Assembly (NCBI GenBank): GCA_963725145.1
Contig: CAVRXL010000010.1
Coordinates: forward strand, 1,398,767 to 1,462,766
Length of the DNA stretch: 64,000 bases
Source of the DNA: DATAEE01 sp963725145
GTDB taxonomy: Bacteria > Acidobacteriota > Vicinamibacteria > Vicinamibacterales > 2-12-FULL-66-21
Reading direction: 5' to 3'
The position numbers and the translations under genes were made by a program. Position 1 is the first letter of the stretch. Every line of letters starts with the position of its first letter. Below, piece by piece: positions 25,367 through 36,687 of this stretch. The notes below the pieces were generated by a model. It was not told where the DNA came from, ran no database searches, and was given only the letters and a program-made list of their open reading frames with translations.

Positions 25367-26875
25367 ATGGCGGAAACGAAAAAGCCGAACATTCTCTTCA
25401 TCATGGCGGACGACATCGGCTGGTTCAATGTCAGCTGCTACAACCACGGTGTCATGGGGTACCGCACGCCGAACATCGACCGCATCGCCAAGGACGGCGC
25501 GATGTTCACCGACTTCTACGGCCAGCAAAGCTGCACGGCCGGCCGTGCCGCCTTCGTCACCGGCCAGCAGCCGATCCGCACCGGCCTTACCAAGGTCGGC
25601 ATGCCCGGCGCTACTTTGGGCATCAAGGCGGAGGATCCCACGATCGCCCAGGTCCTCAAGAGCCTCGGGTACGCGACCGGCCAGTTCGGCAAGAACCACC
25701 TGGGCGATCGCAACGAGCACCTGCCGACGGTGCATGGCTTCGATGAGTTCTTCGGGAACCTCTATCACCTCAACGCCGAGGAAGAGCCCGAGTATGTCGA
25801 CTACCCCAAGGACCCCAAGTTCAAGGCCAGATTCGGACCCCGCGGCGTCCTCAAGTGCAAGGCGACGGACAAGGACGATGCGACCGTCGATCCCGTGTTC
25901 GGCAAGGTTGGCAGGCAGACCATCGAGAACACGGGCCCACTCACCAAAAAGCGGATGGAGACGGTGGACGAGGAGTTCCTGGCCTCCGCCCTCGACTTCA
26001 TGGAGCGGAAGACCAAGGAGGACGTGCCGTGGCTCTGTTACTTCAACCCCACGCGCATGCACGTGTTCACGCATCTGAAGCCGTCGTCGGTGGGCAAGAC
26101 CGGGCATGGCCTCTACCCGGACGGGATGGTCGAGCTCGATGGCTACGTCGGTGATCTGCTGAAGAAGGTCGACGATCTCGGCGTGGCCGACAATACGATC
26201 GTCGTCTTCACCACGGACAACGGCGCGGAAGAATGCATCTGGCCGGACGGCGGCGCGACGCCGTTCCGCGGCGAGAAGGACACGAACTGGGAGGGCGGCT
26301 GGCGCGTCCCCTGCGTGATGCGGTGGCCTGGCGTCATCAAGCCCGGCGAGGTGATCAACGAGATCGGGTCCCTCACGGACTTCCTGCCGACCTTCGCGGC
26401 CGCAGCCGGGGATCCGGATATCGTCGCCAAGCTCAAGAAGGGACACGATATCGGCGGCACGACGTTCAAGGTGCATCTCGATGGCTACAACCTGCTGCCG
26501 TTCCTGTCCGGCAAGGAGCCATGCCCGCGCGACGGCTTCATCTACTGGAGCGACGATGGCGACCTGATGGCGTTGCGCGTGAAACAGTACAAGATCGTGT
26601 TCGCTGAGCAGCTCGCGACGGGACTCAACGTTTGGCGCGAGCCGCTGAAGCAGATGCGCATCCCCAAGCTGTTCGATCTGCGCTCGGATCCGTTCGAAGC
26701 GGGTGAGGACAGCATCAGGTACAACGACTGGTTCGTCGAGCACGTCCCGCTTCAGTACCTCGCGCAGGCGGTCGTCCACGAGTGGCTCGAGAGCTTCAAG
26801 GAGTTCCCGCCGCGACAGAAGGCGGCGAGCTTCACCGTCGACCAGATCGTCGAGAAGCTCATGCCGAAGTCGTAA
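25367..26875 (+). CDS. Arylsulfatase (type I, formylglycine-dependent)
   Basis: Protein of 502 residues hydrolysing sulfate esters. KKPNILFIMADDIGWFNVSC opens the fold with the metal-binding Asp pair. QQSCTAGRAAFVTGQQPIRT holds the C-x-A/P-x-R site at about Cys56; this Cys must be oxidised to formylglycine. VFTTDNGAE carries the second metal Asp-Asn pair and GGWRVPCVMRWPG is conserved near the C-terminal domain. There is no obvious signal peptide. GAGGAGA precedes the ATG. A formylglycine-generating enzyme lies about 1.5 kb downstream on the same strand, so activation is provided locally. The natural substrate is unknown. Confidence 0.95.
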   Translation: MAETKKPNILFIMADDIGWFNVSCYNHGVMGYRTPNIDRIAKDGAMFTDFYGQQSCTAGRAAFVTGQQPIRTGLTKVGMPGATLGIKAEDPTIAQVLKSLGYATGQFGKNHLGDRNEHLPTVHGFDEFFGNLYHLNAEEEPEYVDYPKDPKFKARFGPRGVLKCKATDKDDATVDPVFGKVGRQTIENTGPLTKKRMETVDEEFLASALDFMERKTKEDVPWLCYFNPTRMHVFTHLKPSSVGKTGHGLYPDGMVELDGYVGDLLKKVDDLGVADNTIVVFTTDNGAEECIWPDGGATPFRGEKDTNWEGGWRVPCVMRWPGVIKPGEVINEIGSLTDFLPTFAAAAGDPDIVAKLKKGHDIGGTTFKVHLDGYNLLPFLSGKEPCPRDGFIYWSDDGDLMALRVKQYKIVFAEQLATGLNVWREPLKQMRIPKLFDLRSDPFEAGEDSIRYNDWFVEHVPLQYLAQAVVHEWLESFKEFPPRQKAASFTVDQIVEKLMPKS

Positions 26876-26918
26876 GGCGCAGGTAGCCCGAGGAGCGGGC
26901 GATGCGGAACGGGAGCGG

Positions 26919-27128
26919 TTATCGCTGGCGGCGAATCGAGTCGGAGTGCTCCGACGTGGCGTAGGAGGTGATCGCCCCGTCGGGCCACTCGCGGATCACA
27001 AGGAGTTCGTTGTGTTCCTCCACGAATATCAGGGGCCACTCTTTCGTTGGCGACTGCTGGGAGAGCTTTGCCATCGCCCGAATATGTTCGAGCTGACGCC
27101 GAAGCTCCGGATCGAAACCAGGCCACAT
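26919..27128 (-). CDS. Small hypothetical protein
   Basis: An open frame of 69 residues in the 455-base gap between the sulfatase and HAD genes: MWPGFDPELRRQLEHIRAMA and then FVEEHNELLVIREWPDGAI. It has a mixed alpha/beta look and no membrane segment. I do not recognise a family. It may be real because it is the only reasonable frame in the gap and runs opposite to its neighbours, but coding evidence is weak. Confidence 0.35.
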   Translation of the reverse strand: MWPGFDPELRRQLEHIRAMAKLSQQSPTKEWPLIFVEEHNELLVIREWPDGAITSYATSEHSDSIRRQR

Positions 27129-27330
27129 CCCAGGCTGCCCCTTTCGCTCGATTTTCGGCTCCCGACAGTATGGCAGAGCTTGCCCGTGTTGTCATCCAGC
27201 TCAGCCATACGCTCGTTTCAGGCGGCGTGAGTCGCAATGGAGGCGCTCGTGAAGATGAACGAGGCGGCTGGCGGAGCAGGGCACTGAGAATCGCGTCACG
27301 GGGCCACGGCTTCGCTATTCCGAGGTAAAG

Positions 27331-28323
27331 ATGCGTAGAGCAGCACATGTCGTGACGCTCGTCGTCCTCCTGCTTCCAGCGGCGCAGCCCAACCCCCCGG
27401 CCGCCGATCCGCTCCCGTCCTGGAACGACGGCCCCTCGAAAAAGGCGATCGTCGACTTCGTCGGCCGCGCGACGAAGGACGGCGGTCCGGACTTCGTGCC
27501 CGTCGCGGAGCGGATCGCGACCTTCGACAACGACGGCACGCTGTGGGCGGAGCAGCCGATCTACTTCCAGCTGGCCTTTGCGCTCGACCGCGTGAAGGCG
27601 ATGGCGCCGGCGCATCCAGAGTGGAAAGACAAGCAGCCGTTCAAGGGTGTGCTCGAAGGCGATCAGAAAGCCGTCGCCGCCGCCGGCGAGCGAGGACTGC
27701 TGGAACTGATGGCCGTTACCCACACCGGCAACACGACCGAGGAGTTCGAGAAGATCGTGCGGGACTGGATCGCCTCGGCGAAGCACCCCCAAACCAACCG
27801 GCCGTACACAGACATGGTCTACCAGCCGATGCTCGAGCTCCTCGCATACCTGCGAGCGAACGGCTTCAAGACCTTCATCGTGTCGGGCGGGGGCATCGAG
27901 TTCATGCGCCCATGGGTCGAGCGCGTGTACGGCATCCCGCCGGAGCAGGTCGTCGGCAGTCGCGCGAAGGTCAAGTACGAGGTGCGTAACGGGGTGCCGG
28001 TCTTGTTTCGTTTGCCCGAGATCGACCACATCGACGACGGAGCCGGGAAACCAGTCGGCATCCATCAGGTCATCGGCCGCCGTCCCACCGCCGCGTTCGG
28101 CAACTCAGACGGCGACTTCGAGATGCTCGAGTGGACGACGTCGGCCCCCGGCCTCCGCTTCGGGTTCATCGTCCATCACACCGACGCCGAGCGCGAATGG
28201 GCCTATGACCGCGACTCGCATATCGGACGGCTTGCGCGGGGGTTGGACGAGGCGCCGAAGCGCGGCTGGATCGTGATGGACATGAAGCGCGACTGGAAGG
28301 TGATCTACCCGTTCCAGAAATAA
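27331..28323 (+). CDS. HAD-superfamily phosphatase-like hydrolase, exported
   Basis: Protein of 330 residues with an N-terminal signal-like segment (VVTLVVLLLPAAQPNPPA). HAD motif I is ATFDNDGTLWAEQ with the nucleophile Asp and the second Asp; motif II is FIVSGGGIEFMRP with the Ser; motif III/IV is the region AAFGNSDGDFEML. The long insertion between I and II is a helical cap like that of phosphoserine-phosphatase-type members. Probably a periplasmic phosphomonoesterase. It lies between the arylsulfatase and the formylglycine-generating enzyme gene on the same strand; 18 bases separate it from the latter. Confidence 0.88.
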   Translation: MRRAAHVVTLVVLLLPAAQPNPPAADPLPSWNDGPSKKAIVDFVGRATKDGGPDFVPVAERIATFDNDGTLWAEQPIYFQLAFALDRVKAMAPAHPEWKDKQPFKGVLEGDQKAVAAAGERGLLELMAVTHTGNTTEEFEKIVRDWIASAKHPQTNRPYTDMVYQPMLELLAYLRANGFKTFIVSGGGIEFMRPWVERVYGIPPEQVVGSRAKVKYEVRNGVPVLFRLPEIDHIDDGAGKPVGIHQVIGRRPTAAFGNSDGDFEMLEWTTSAPGLRFGFIVHHTDAEREWAYDRDSHIGRLARGLDEAPKRGWIVMDMKRDWKVIYPFQK

Positions 28324-28341
28324 TGTCTGGATCGCGACGCC

Positions 28342-29319
28342 ATGGCTGACGCTCCTGCGGCCTCTCGAACATCCGCGGCGCCCGGACCGCCGCCGGCTCC
28401 AGACATGGTCTGGATCCCCGGCGGCACGTTCGACATGGGCTCGGATGCCCACTATCCCGAGGAGCGGCCGGTCCGGCGCGTGACGGTAGAAGGATTCTGG
28501 ATGGACCGGACGCCGGTCACGAACGATGCCTTCACCCGGTTCGTGGCCGAGACGCAGCACGTCACGTTCGCGGAGATCCCACCCAACCCGGCCGACTATC
28601 CGGGCGCAAAGAAGGAAATGCTGTACGCCGGCGGGCTCGTGTTCGTGAAGGCGAGCGGCCCGGTCGATCTGCGTGACTTCCGCAACTGGTGGACGTTCAA
28701 GCGCGGCGCCGACTGGCGGCATCCGCGCGGGCCCAACTCGACGATCAAGGACCGCGAGCAGCATCCCGTCGTCCAGGTCGCATTCTCCGATGCGGAAGCG
28801 TACGCGAAGTGGGCCGGCAAAACGCTGCCGACGGAAGCGGAGTGGGAGTTCGCCGCGCGCGGCGGTCTCGAGGGCGCAGAGTACGCCTGGGGGAACGAGC
28901 TGAAGGTGGACGGCAAGTTGATGGCGAACTTCTGGCAGGGGGAGTTTCCCTGGCAGAACTTCAAGGAGGACGGTTTCGAAGGCACCTCACCGGTGGGGGC
29001 GTTTCCGCCGAACGGCTACGGCCTCGTCGACGTCACCGGCAACGTGTGGGAATGGACGACGGACTGGTACGCGCAGCCGGCCGCCGCGCCGCCGCCGAAG
29101 TCCTGCTGCGCGCCGCGGAACCCGCGCGGGGCAGACGAGTCGGAGAGCTACGACCCGCGGCAGCCCGAGATCCGGATCCCGCGCAAAGTGATCAAGGGCG
29201 GCTCGCACCTGTGCGCGCCGAACTACTGCCGGCGCTATCGACCCGCGGCACGATTCCCGGAGCCGATCGACACGTCGACGTGCCATCTCGGGTTCCGATG
29301 CATCGTGCGCTGTGCTTGA
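28342..29319 (+). CDS. Formylglycine-generating enzyme (sulfatase-modifying factor)
   Basis: Protein of 325 residues. MVWIPGGTFDMGSDAHYPEE opens the FGE fold; FWMDRTPVTNDAFTRFV, LPTEAEWEFAARGG and NVWEWTTDWY are its standard motifs. Near the C-terminus GGSHLCAPNYCRRYRPAARF holds the two active-site cysteines that bind copper and oxidise the sulfatase Cys, followed by HLGFRC. Many FGE-fold proteins lack these cysteines; here both are present, so true FGE activity is likely. It should mature the arylsulfatase encoded upstream. The stop codon runs into a perfect hairpin that can end transcription. Confidence 0.93.
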   Translation: MADAPAASRTSAAPGPPPAPDMVWIPGGTFDMGSDAHYPEERPVRRVTVEGFWMDRTPVTNDAFTRFVAETQHVTFAEIPPNPADYPGAKKEMLYAGGLVFVKASGPVDLRDFRNWWTFKRGADWRHPRGPNSTIKDREQHPVVQVAFSDAEAYAKWAGKTLPTEAEWEFAARGGLEGAEYAWGNELKVDGKLMANFWQGEFPWQNFKEDGFEGTSPVGAFPPNGYGLVDVTGNVWEWTTDWYAQPAAAPPPKSCCAPRNPRGADESESYDPRQPEIRIPRKVIKGGSHLCAPNYCRRYRPAARFPEPIDTSTCHLGFRCIVRCA

Positions 29320-29374
29320 AAAGGGGACAGTCACCTTTTTTCATTATTCGTAAAAAGGTGACTGTCCCCTTTTC
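29318..29374. terminator. Perfect 23-bp inverted repeat, bidirectional terminator / REP-like
   Basis: GAAAAGGGGACAGTCACC plus five T forms the left arm (29318-29340) and its exact complement the right arm (29352-29374) with an 11-base loop. The T-rich arm ends make it suitable as a terminator for both convergent genes. It overlaps the FGE stop codon and supplies the last codons (KRGQSPFYE) of the esterase gene. The GGTGACTGTCCCC core resembles REP-type repeats mobilised by RAYT transposases. Confidence 0.8.
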
Positions 29375-30970
29375 TGCATGTGCGGGTCGAGCGCCTCGTA
29401 GCGGGGCCGCAGCGGATCGGCCGTGTCGCGGATGGTCTCGTCGAGGTGCAGCACGCGGCCGCCCTGGTCGTACCGCGGCCACTTCGGCAGCGTCGAGCCT
29501 GACCCGTTCGGGTCGCCTGTCCGCGCGAAGTTCGCCCAGTACGTCGTCATCGCGTCGGACAGCTTGCGATCGCTCGGTTCCCATGGCACGTTCTTCACCG
29601 AGTCGAGCGCGCCGAAGACGTACTCGATCTCGCCGGCGTGCCGCGCGCCGATGTCGCGCGAGGTGGCGGGCATGCCGTTGACCTTCGCGTCCGGCGCGAC
29701 CGGGAATCTTGCGATCGAACGAGTAGCGGTACACGGGCGCCTGACCCGTCCGTGTGTGCACCTCGATCCACTTCCAGGTCGAGTAGCCCATGAAGAGGTC
29801 GCTCGTCAGCGCCGCCGCGGACTCGAGTGCCTCGGCATCGGTGGCCGCCGGATAGACCTTCAGGATCGCGTCAGCCTGGTCGCCGAACCGCTTGCGCGTC
29901 TCCTCCGCGAAGCTCTGCGCCGTCGGCTTCTGCTTCCCGAGCACGACCCCGGCACGGATCTCGTCGGCGTTCCAGCCCGCGAGCAGCGGCACCCGGCTCT
30001 GTCTGCCGGCGGCGAAGACGGTGTGGACCTCCTCGGGCAGAACGTAACCGTCGAGATTCGGCGAGAACCACGGCTGCGTCTTGAGGGCCGCCTGCAGGAC
30101 CGCTTCGCCAGAGACAGCGCGAAGGACCGCCAGCGAGGGAGCGCCGAGCGCTTCGGCGAACTTCGCGCCCCGCTCCTCGGTGCTGGCCAGCGATCCCGGC
30201 GCGAGACCGCTGCGCGGGAAAAAGGCTCCGCTCTCCCCGATCGCCTTGTGGAACAGGCCCCGCGCGAGCGGAGAGGCCATGAGCGCGCTCACGGAAAGCG
30301 ACCCGGCCGACTCTCCGAAGATCGTCACGTTGTCCGGATCGCCGCCGAACGCCGCGATGTTCGCCTGCACCCAGCGGAGGGCGGCCAGCTGATCGAGCAG
30401 ACCGTAGTTCCCCGAGGCGTTGTGCCCCGGCTCCTTCGTCAGGTCCGGGTGTGCGAGAAAGCCGAAGACGCCAAGCCGGTAGTTGAACGTGACGAGGAGG
30501 ACGCCCTTTCGCGCGAAGGCTTCACCGTCGTGCCGGGGCTCCGCTCCCGCGCCTGCCTGGAAGCCGCCGCCGTGGATCCACACCATCACGGGCAGCCGCT
30601 CATCGGCGGTCGTGGCTGAAGTCCAGATGTTCAGGCTGAGGCAATCCTCACTGGTGTCGGTGAACGCGATGTCGCCGAAGATGCTGCCCTGGAGGCACGC
30701 CGGTCCGAACCGGGTCGCGTCGCGCGTCCCCTCCCACGGCGCGGCCGGCCTCGGGGCCTGCCAGCGCAGCTCGCCGACCGGCGCGGCGGCGAACGGGATG
30801 CCTTTGAAGATCCGGATGCGCCCGTCGCTGCTGGTCGTGCCGGTCACCAGCCCGGTGGCCGTCTTCACCGCGGCCGCCTCGCCGCCCGACGCGATCCCGC
30901 ACATCAACACCATGGCCGCCGTCCGCACGCGCGCTTTTCGCACAGCTGGCTCCATCCCGGACAGTCGCAT
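29344..30970 (-). CDS. Type-B carboxylesterase, one-base frameshift
   Basis: Exported esterase of about 540 residues. After a signal segment (TAAMVLMCGIASGGEAAA) come IFKGIPFAAAPVGELRWQAP, EDCLSLNIWT, VMVWIHGGGFQAGAG (oxyanion hole) and NVTIFGESAGSLSVSAL with the nucleophile Ser. The frame shifts near 29703, where one extra base in a G run (GGG, plus strand) separates SFDRKIP from the expected VAPDAKVNGMPATSRDIGAR; the catalytic His then lies in GARHAGEIEYVFG. The open frames are 30970 to 29192 and 29673 to 29344. The C-terminus is encoded by the adjacent hairpin. ATG at 30955 is another possible start. Confidence 0.85.
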
Positions 30971-31025
30971 CCTTATATATCACTGCCGGGTCTCGCCCCG
31001 TCCGAATCTACTTAGTGGTCGCTGA

Positions 31026-31532
31026 TTACGACCGCGCGTTCGTTCGGCGCATGCGAATCGCGAGGGCGTCAGCCAGACGCCTGATAGCGTCTTCCTCGTC
31101 GCTACTCACCCTCGCCCCGCCGAAACCGAGGAAGTCCCCTTCCTTCGATGCCCGAGAAACGGTCGCCGCGATGGACGCCAGCCACGCCTTGTACGCCTCG
31201 GCCTCCGACGGGGACTTGCTCTCGACCGCCTGCACGGCAGCCCTGATCGCGCCCATCAGCGCATCCTTCGCCTGCGCGGGATCACCCGTGGGGACGTCTG
31301 GCAGCTCGGGCCGGCCGCCTCCGCTCCTCACGTTCTCGGCGATTGACTTCGCGATTTCCGGCGCATTGACAGATGCCGACGACCGCGTGATCGCATAGCC
31401 AACCGCCAGGGCTTCCTTCGCGAATCCGACCGGACCGCTGGTGTCCGCCAGCGTGATCAACAGACCAGCCGCTACGGGTGCGCCTGAAATGGCCTTCCAC
31501 TCTTCGGCGCTGTAGTCGGTTTTCTTGGACAT
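31026..31532 (-). CDS. Conserved hypothetical protein
   Basis: About 168 residues. YSAEEWKAISGAPVAAGLLI then TLADTSGPVGFAKEALAVGY begins the protein, and the C-terminal part (AYKAWLASIAATVSRASKEG, then EEDAIRRLADALAI) is helical. I recall similar all-helical proteins of about 170 residues with an EEW...AP start in several phyla, none characterised. No signal peptide or membrane helix. AGAAGGG stands upstream of the ATG at 31532. The neighbouring genes give no clear functional clue. Confidence 0.7.
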   Translation of the reverse strand: MSKKTDYSAEEWKAISGAPVAAGLLITLADTSGPVGFAKEALAVGYAITRSSASVNAPEIAKSIAENVRSGGGRPELPDVPTGDPAQAKDALMGAIRAAVQAVESKSPSEAEAYKAWLASIAATVSRASKEGDFLGFGGARVSSDEEDAIRRLADALAIRMRRTNARS

Positions 31533-31694
31533 AGCCGATTCCCTTCTGGGGGTCAATGGGCAGGATTGACGACGCGAATTTGTCCCGAAACGGAATCTAC
31601 GCCTGAGGTCGGCTCGACGCCATTGGACTAACGTGGTACGACCAAAGCCCGAGGGGAGGGAACCGATGGCAGGGTGTGCGGTGTGCGCCGTGGT

Positions 31695-32917
<1,223 letters not shown>

Positions 32918-32921
<4 letters not shown>

Positions 32922-34927
32922 CGCACGGACGAGGAAGTGCTGCCGCTCGAAGCGAACACGTACTCGTGCTGCGCGTCGCGTACGGTGAGCGTGGGTTTGG
33001 GCCCCGGACCGACGACGAACTCGAGGCCGATGATGCCCGGCGCGATCGTGAGAAACGAGACCGTGCCGTCAGGGTTGTGGCGGGAGGCGACCTCGCTCTG
33101 CCATTCACCGAAATCGAAGATCGTGGATCCGCCGCTCCGGCGGACGGTGATGGCCCCGAGCGCATCATTTATATAGTGTCCCGCGAGCTTGCCGGCGTCG
33201 GCGGCCGCGGCAGGGACCGTGAGCAGCTTGCGTTCGGCGGCAAGCTGGTCGAAGTAGCTCTTCGCCTGCGCGGCGACGTCGGCGTCGGCCTGCGGGCGGC
33301 CGTCGAACAGGACCTCGAGGAGCTTCCGGTCGAACGCCGAGCGGACCACCCAGCCCGGATCGCCGTTCGTCAGGATGACCGCCCCGACCTTGTGATCCGG
33401 CAGCCACATCATGTCGCTGTGGTATCCGATCAGGTCGCCGCCGTGCTGCACGACCGGGATGCCGTAGGTCTTGTCGACGATGAGGCCCATGCCGTAGGTG
33501 GTGTCCTGCCCGATCGACACTTGCGGTGCCCGCCGCGCGAGGAGGGTGTCCTTCGCGATGTAGGAGACGCCGCCCGGCAGCTTTCCTTCGTCGAGCTCCA
33601 TCTGGACGTACTTGAGCATGTCGCGCACGCTGCTCCAGGCGCCGCCGGCGGGCCGAACGGGTATGACCGCGTAGTTGATCTCCATCACCGCCCGCGCGGG
33701 CTTGCCGTTCACATCCTGCGCGTGTGCCGCGGCGTGATTCGCCGCAAGCGCGCGCTTGAAGTCGAACGTCGTGGCGGTCATGCCGAGCGGACGAAACACC
33801 CGGGTCGACATCGCTTCGTCGTACGCCGCACCCAGCTCGAGCTTCGGGAACCCTACGTGGCCGCCGGCGAAGCCCGCGGCGCCCGCGAGCGGATTCGAGT
33901 ACTGGAACATCTCTCCGAATTTGCTCGTCGGCTTCATCGTCCCGAGCACCTCGAGCGCGCCCTCCGGCGTCAGCTCCCGGAACTCGAACAGCCACTCGAA
34001 GTCCTGGCGGGGCAGGCCGGTGCAGGCGCAAATCAGATGCTTGACCAGCACGCGGCTCGTGATGTCGGCGTCGCCGAGCTTGAACGACGGCAGCAGCGTC
34101 GTGACCGGCGTTTCCCACGTCAGCTTGCCCTCGTCGAGCAGCTTCGCCAGCATCAGCGTCGTCAGCGCCTTCGTGTTCGACGCGACGCTGTAGAGCGTGT
34201 CGGCGTCCGGTTTGGCGGCGGAGCCGATTTCACGGAGGCCGAAGCCGCCTTCGAACAGGACCTTCCCGTCCTGAACGATTCCGATCGACGCACCCGGCAC
34301 GCCGAGCTTCTGAAGCCCGGTTTCGACGAAACGAGTCAGCTCGGCGATCCGCTTCGCGTCGAGCTTGTGCGCCGGCTTGCCGGCGAACGTCTCGCGCTCG
34401 TAGCCTTTCGGCAGCAGCCGGCCGAAGATCAGCGCGACCTGTCCTAAACGCTTCTCGCCGACGGCCGAGTCCATGTCGTAGATCGCGACCGTCCACGTGT
34501 CGCCTCTTCGGCGCGCGTTCGCCGAGACATCGCGCTTCTCGTTCGGGGAGGTCTGATAGCTGTAGTCGCGGATGTTGGACCAGCCGTCCTTGTCGGGGTA
34601 GTCGTTCGTGACTTTGAGAGGCCGCTTGGCGGCCTCGGGGTTATACGCCGCCCAGGCGGCGGCGACGGCGGCGTCGGCGTCCTTCGCTTTTACATCGACC
34701 AGCGCGATGTGCGAGGCGCCTTCCGGCGCCGTGAGGATGGTCGCCGGGCCGCGAACCTCGATTCGCCATCCGGCCGGCGCGACGAACTTGTTGCCCTCGA
34801 CCGTCGTCCGGGGCGTGTCGGCCGCGAGGACCTCGCTCTTTGCCGCCGGGGGCTGCTGGGGAGCGGCCGAGGTCGACTGCAGCGTCAGGGAAGCGAGGAA
34901 AAGGAGGAGGGAAAGAGCTGCGCGCAT
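32918..34927 (-). CDS. Serine hydrolase (beta-lactamase/class C-like), exported
   Basis: Protein of 669 residues. A signal peptide (LSLLLFLASLTLQSTSAA) is followed by an N-terminal domain of about 180 residues of unknown type, then a class C beta-lactamase-like domain: SVASNTKALTTLM with the S-x-x-K nucleophile, FQYSNPLAG with the Y-x-N motif, and VVQHGGDLIGY with the H-x-G motif. A C-terminal lipocalin-like beta domain ends the protein (LAGHYINDALGAITV). Such proteins are usually peptidases or esterases rather than antibiotic-resistance enzymes. First gene of a two-gene operon with the amidohydrolase. Confidence 0.9.
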
Positions 34928-34978
34928 GGAGCGAACAATAGCGCAACGCGCGCGCAGCTGTCGAACGATGCTTTCGCG

Positions 34979-35668
34979 TCAGTTACACGAGGCCGCCACC
35001 GGCTGCACCGAACGCGCCCGCAACTCGCGCTTCGTGAGCACGCCGGTCGCCGCGACGCGCTGCCCGACGTAATCTGCCAGTTTCAGCGAGTATGTCGCAT
35101 CCACGAGATCGATCGATTGGGCGCTCTTCTTGAAGAATCCGGATCGCCAGCTTCGGGACTTCGGCGCATCCACGCCCGACGTGTCCTTCAGGCGGAACGT
35201 GTTCTCATCGAGCTCGAGGCATCCCGTGATCGTGACCGGTGCCACGTCCGCGACATCCGCGTTCGCCGCCGATTCCACGGCAGTCCCTTTCGGCGCCGAC
35301 TCCGCGGCTGGTGTATCGACCGTCGGCTCCAGCGCCAGGGCCTTCATTGATTCGAGTGCCGGCTCCGCGCCAACGGTCTTCTTCGTTGCGCGTCGAGCGG
35401 GTGGTGGCGCCGGTATCGACATCTCTTCCGGCTGGGCGCTGACCTCCGGCGCCGCGTCACCGCTCGCGAAATCGGGTCGGTTCGCGAAATCGGGTCGGTA
35501 GGATCGCTGGCGCGCCGTGAGGAGCGGAACAGCGGCCATGATGCAAATCACCCCCAGGACGACCGCCCGCTTGCTGATCGCCCACGGTGAGGGTCTGGAC
35601 CGCCTCGCGCCCGCAGAATTCTTCACTCGAGTCGATCGGCGCCGTTGCTTCGCCTTCTTCACGCGCAC
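34979..35668 (-). CDS. Membrane-anchored hypothetical protein
   Basis: About 229 residues. A very basic N-terminus (VRVKKAKQRRRSTRVKNS) precedes one membrane helix (AVVLGVICIMAAVPLLT), then a long Pro/Ala-rich linker and a C-terminal domain of about 85 residues: VTITGCLELDENTFRLKDTS, followed by VGQRVAATGVLTKRELRA. This small beta domain resembles OB-fold-like modules seen in other acidobacterial proteins. I prefer a GTG start at 35668 since AAGAGGAGG stands just upstream; the frame opens at 35719. Function unknown. Confidence 0.65.
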   Translation of the reverse strand: MRVKKAKQRRRSTRVKNSAGARRSRPSPWAISKRAVVLGVICIMAAVPLLTARQRSYRPDFANRPDFASGDAAPEVSAQPEEMSIPAPPPARRATKKTVGAEPALESMKALALEPTVDTPAAESAPKGTAVESAANADVADVAPVTITGCLELDENTFRLKDTSGVDAPKSRSWRSGFFKKSAQSIDLVDATYSLKLADYVGQRVAATGVLTKRELRARSVQPVAASCN

Positions 35669-35863
35669 GACATCCTCCTCTTGACGTGGCTTCCGGGTGT
35701 CGGGCCTTTCAGAGAGCAAATCGGGTGCTCGCCCGAGCCTGTCACCCGCCGGTCTGTAACCTACTGTGAAGCCTGGGTTTGACGTCGCGATGCAGATGGG
35801 GTCGCCGCTGTGGCCCAGGATGGAACGCCCAATTGTGTGATCGGGCGGCCAATAACCGGGGCG

Positions 35864-36460
35864 CTATCCGGGCGGGTCGGTTTGGAGATGCAGTTCCTTC
35901 GCGAGCCGCGACATCGCCCGAGTGACGGTCATGCCGGCGGCAGCCTTGGACTTGCCCAGTCTCGTCGCGATCTCCTCGGCGCTGTAGCCGAGCTCGATGC
36001 GCCACACGATGACTTGACGGTCGGCAGGCCTCAGCCTGCGCAAGGCCTCGAGAAACCGGTCCAGCTGCTCCCGCATGATCGCCGCTTCCAAGGGAGACGG
36101 CATCCAATCACGCGGTTCCGCATCGGCGCTCGCTTCCAGTCCTCGTCGCTTCGATCCTCGAATGAGGTCGCGAATGCGATTGACGACCGCGCGCCGGAGA
36201 TACGCCTGCAGGCCGCCGACGGTCCGATGCTGAAAGCGCTTGAGGCTCCTGAGGGTTCCCAGGAAGGCATCCTGGACGACGTCCTCGGTGTCGGCTCCGC
36301 TGCGCGCGTAATGCGGAAGCTTTCCGCGCGCCCACCGTCTGACGGGCGGCAGCGCGCGCTCGATCAGGATCTTTGCCGCGACCTCATCGCCGCGCTGCGC
36401 GCGCTCGAGTACTTCGACGGTCGAATCGGCTACCTGATCTGGTTCTCTCCGGTCGGCCAT
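35864..36460 (-). CDS. ECF-like RNA polymerase sigma factor
   Basis: Protein of 198 residues. Region 2 is seen in SGADTEDVVQDAFLGTLRSL and in KRFQHRTVGGLQAYLRRAVV, and region 4 in LRRLRPADRQVIVWRIELGY then SAEEIATRLGKSKAAAGMTV, a helix-turn-helix. It resembles the sigma factors of Acidobacteriota and Planctomycetes with a longer region 2-4 linker (here about 50 residues, including DWMPSPLEAAIMREQ). No anti-sigma gene is adjacent: upstream lies a divergent secreted protein gene. Target genes are unknown. Confidence 0.9.
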   Translation of the reverse strand: MADRREPDQVADSTVEVLERAQRGDEVAAKILIERALPPVRRWARGKLPHYARSGADTEDVVQDAFLGTLRSLKRFQHRTVGGLQAYLRRAVVNRIRDLIRGSKRRGLEASADAEPRDWMPSPLEAAIMREQLDRFLEALRRLRPADRQVIVWRIELGYSAEEIATRLGKSKAAAGMTVTRAMSRLAKELHLQTDPPG

Positions 36461-36687
36461 GTGCGCTGTGTCTCGCTGCGGGTAGCATGGCCCAACGGCG
36501 GGCAGGCTTCAAATCGCGGCGCACGACCGCCATTTCTGCAGCTTTGGCGCCTGGCGGCTGGAGCGTCTGGGATATCCTCCCGGCGGCGCCAATTGACTGA
36601 AACTTGGCTGGTTCCAGCACTCGAAGGCATGTACCGTACCTTGCGGCGCTGGACTTGCATTGCACGCCCCTTCAACGGAGCACACCG

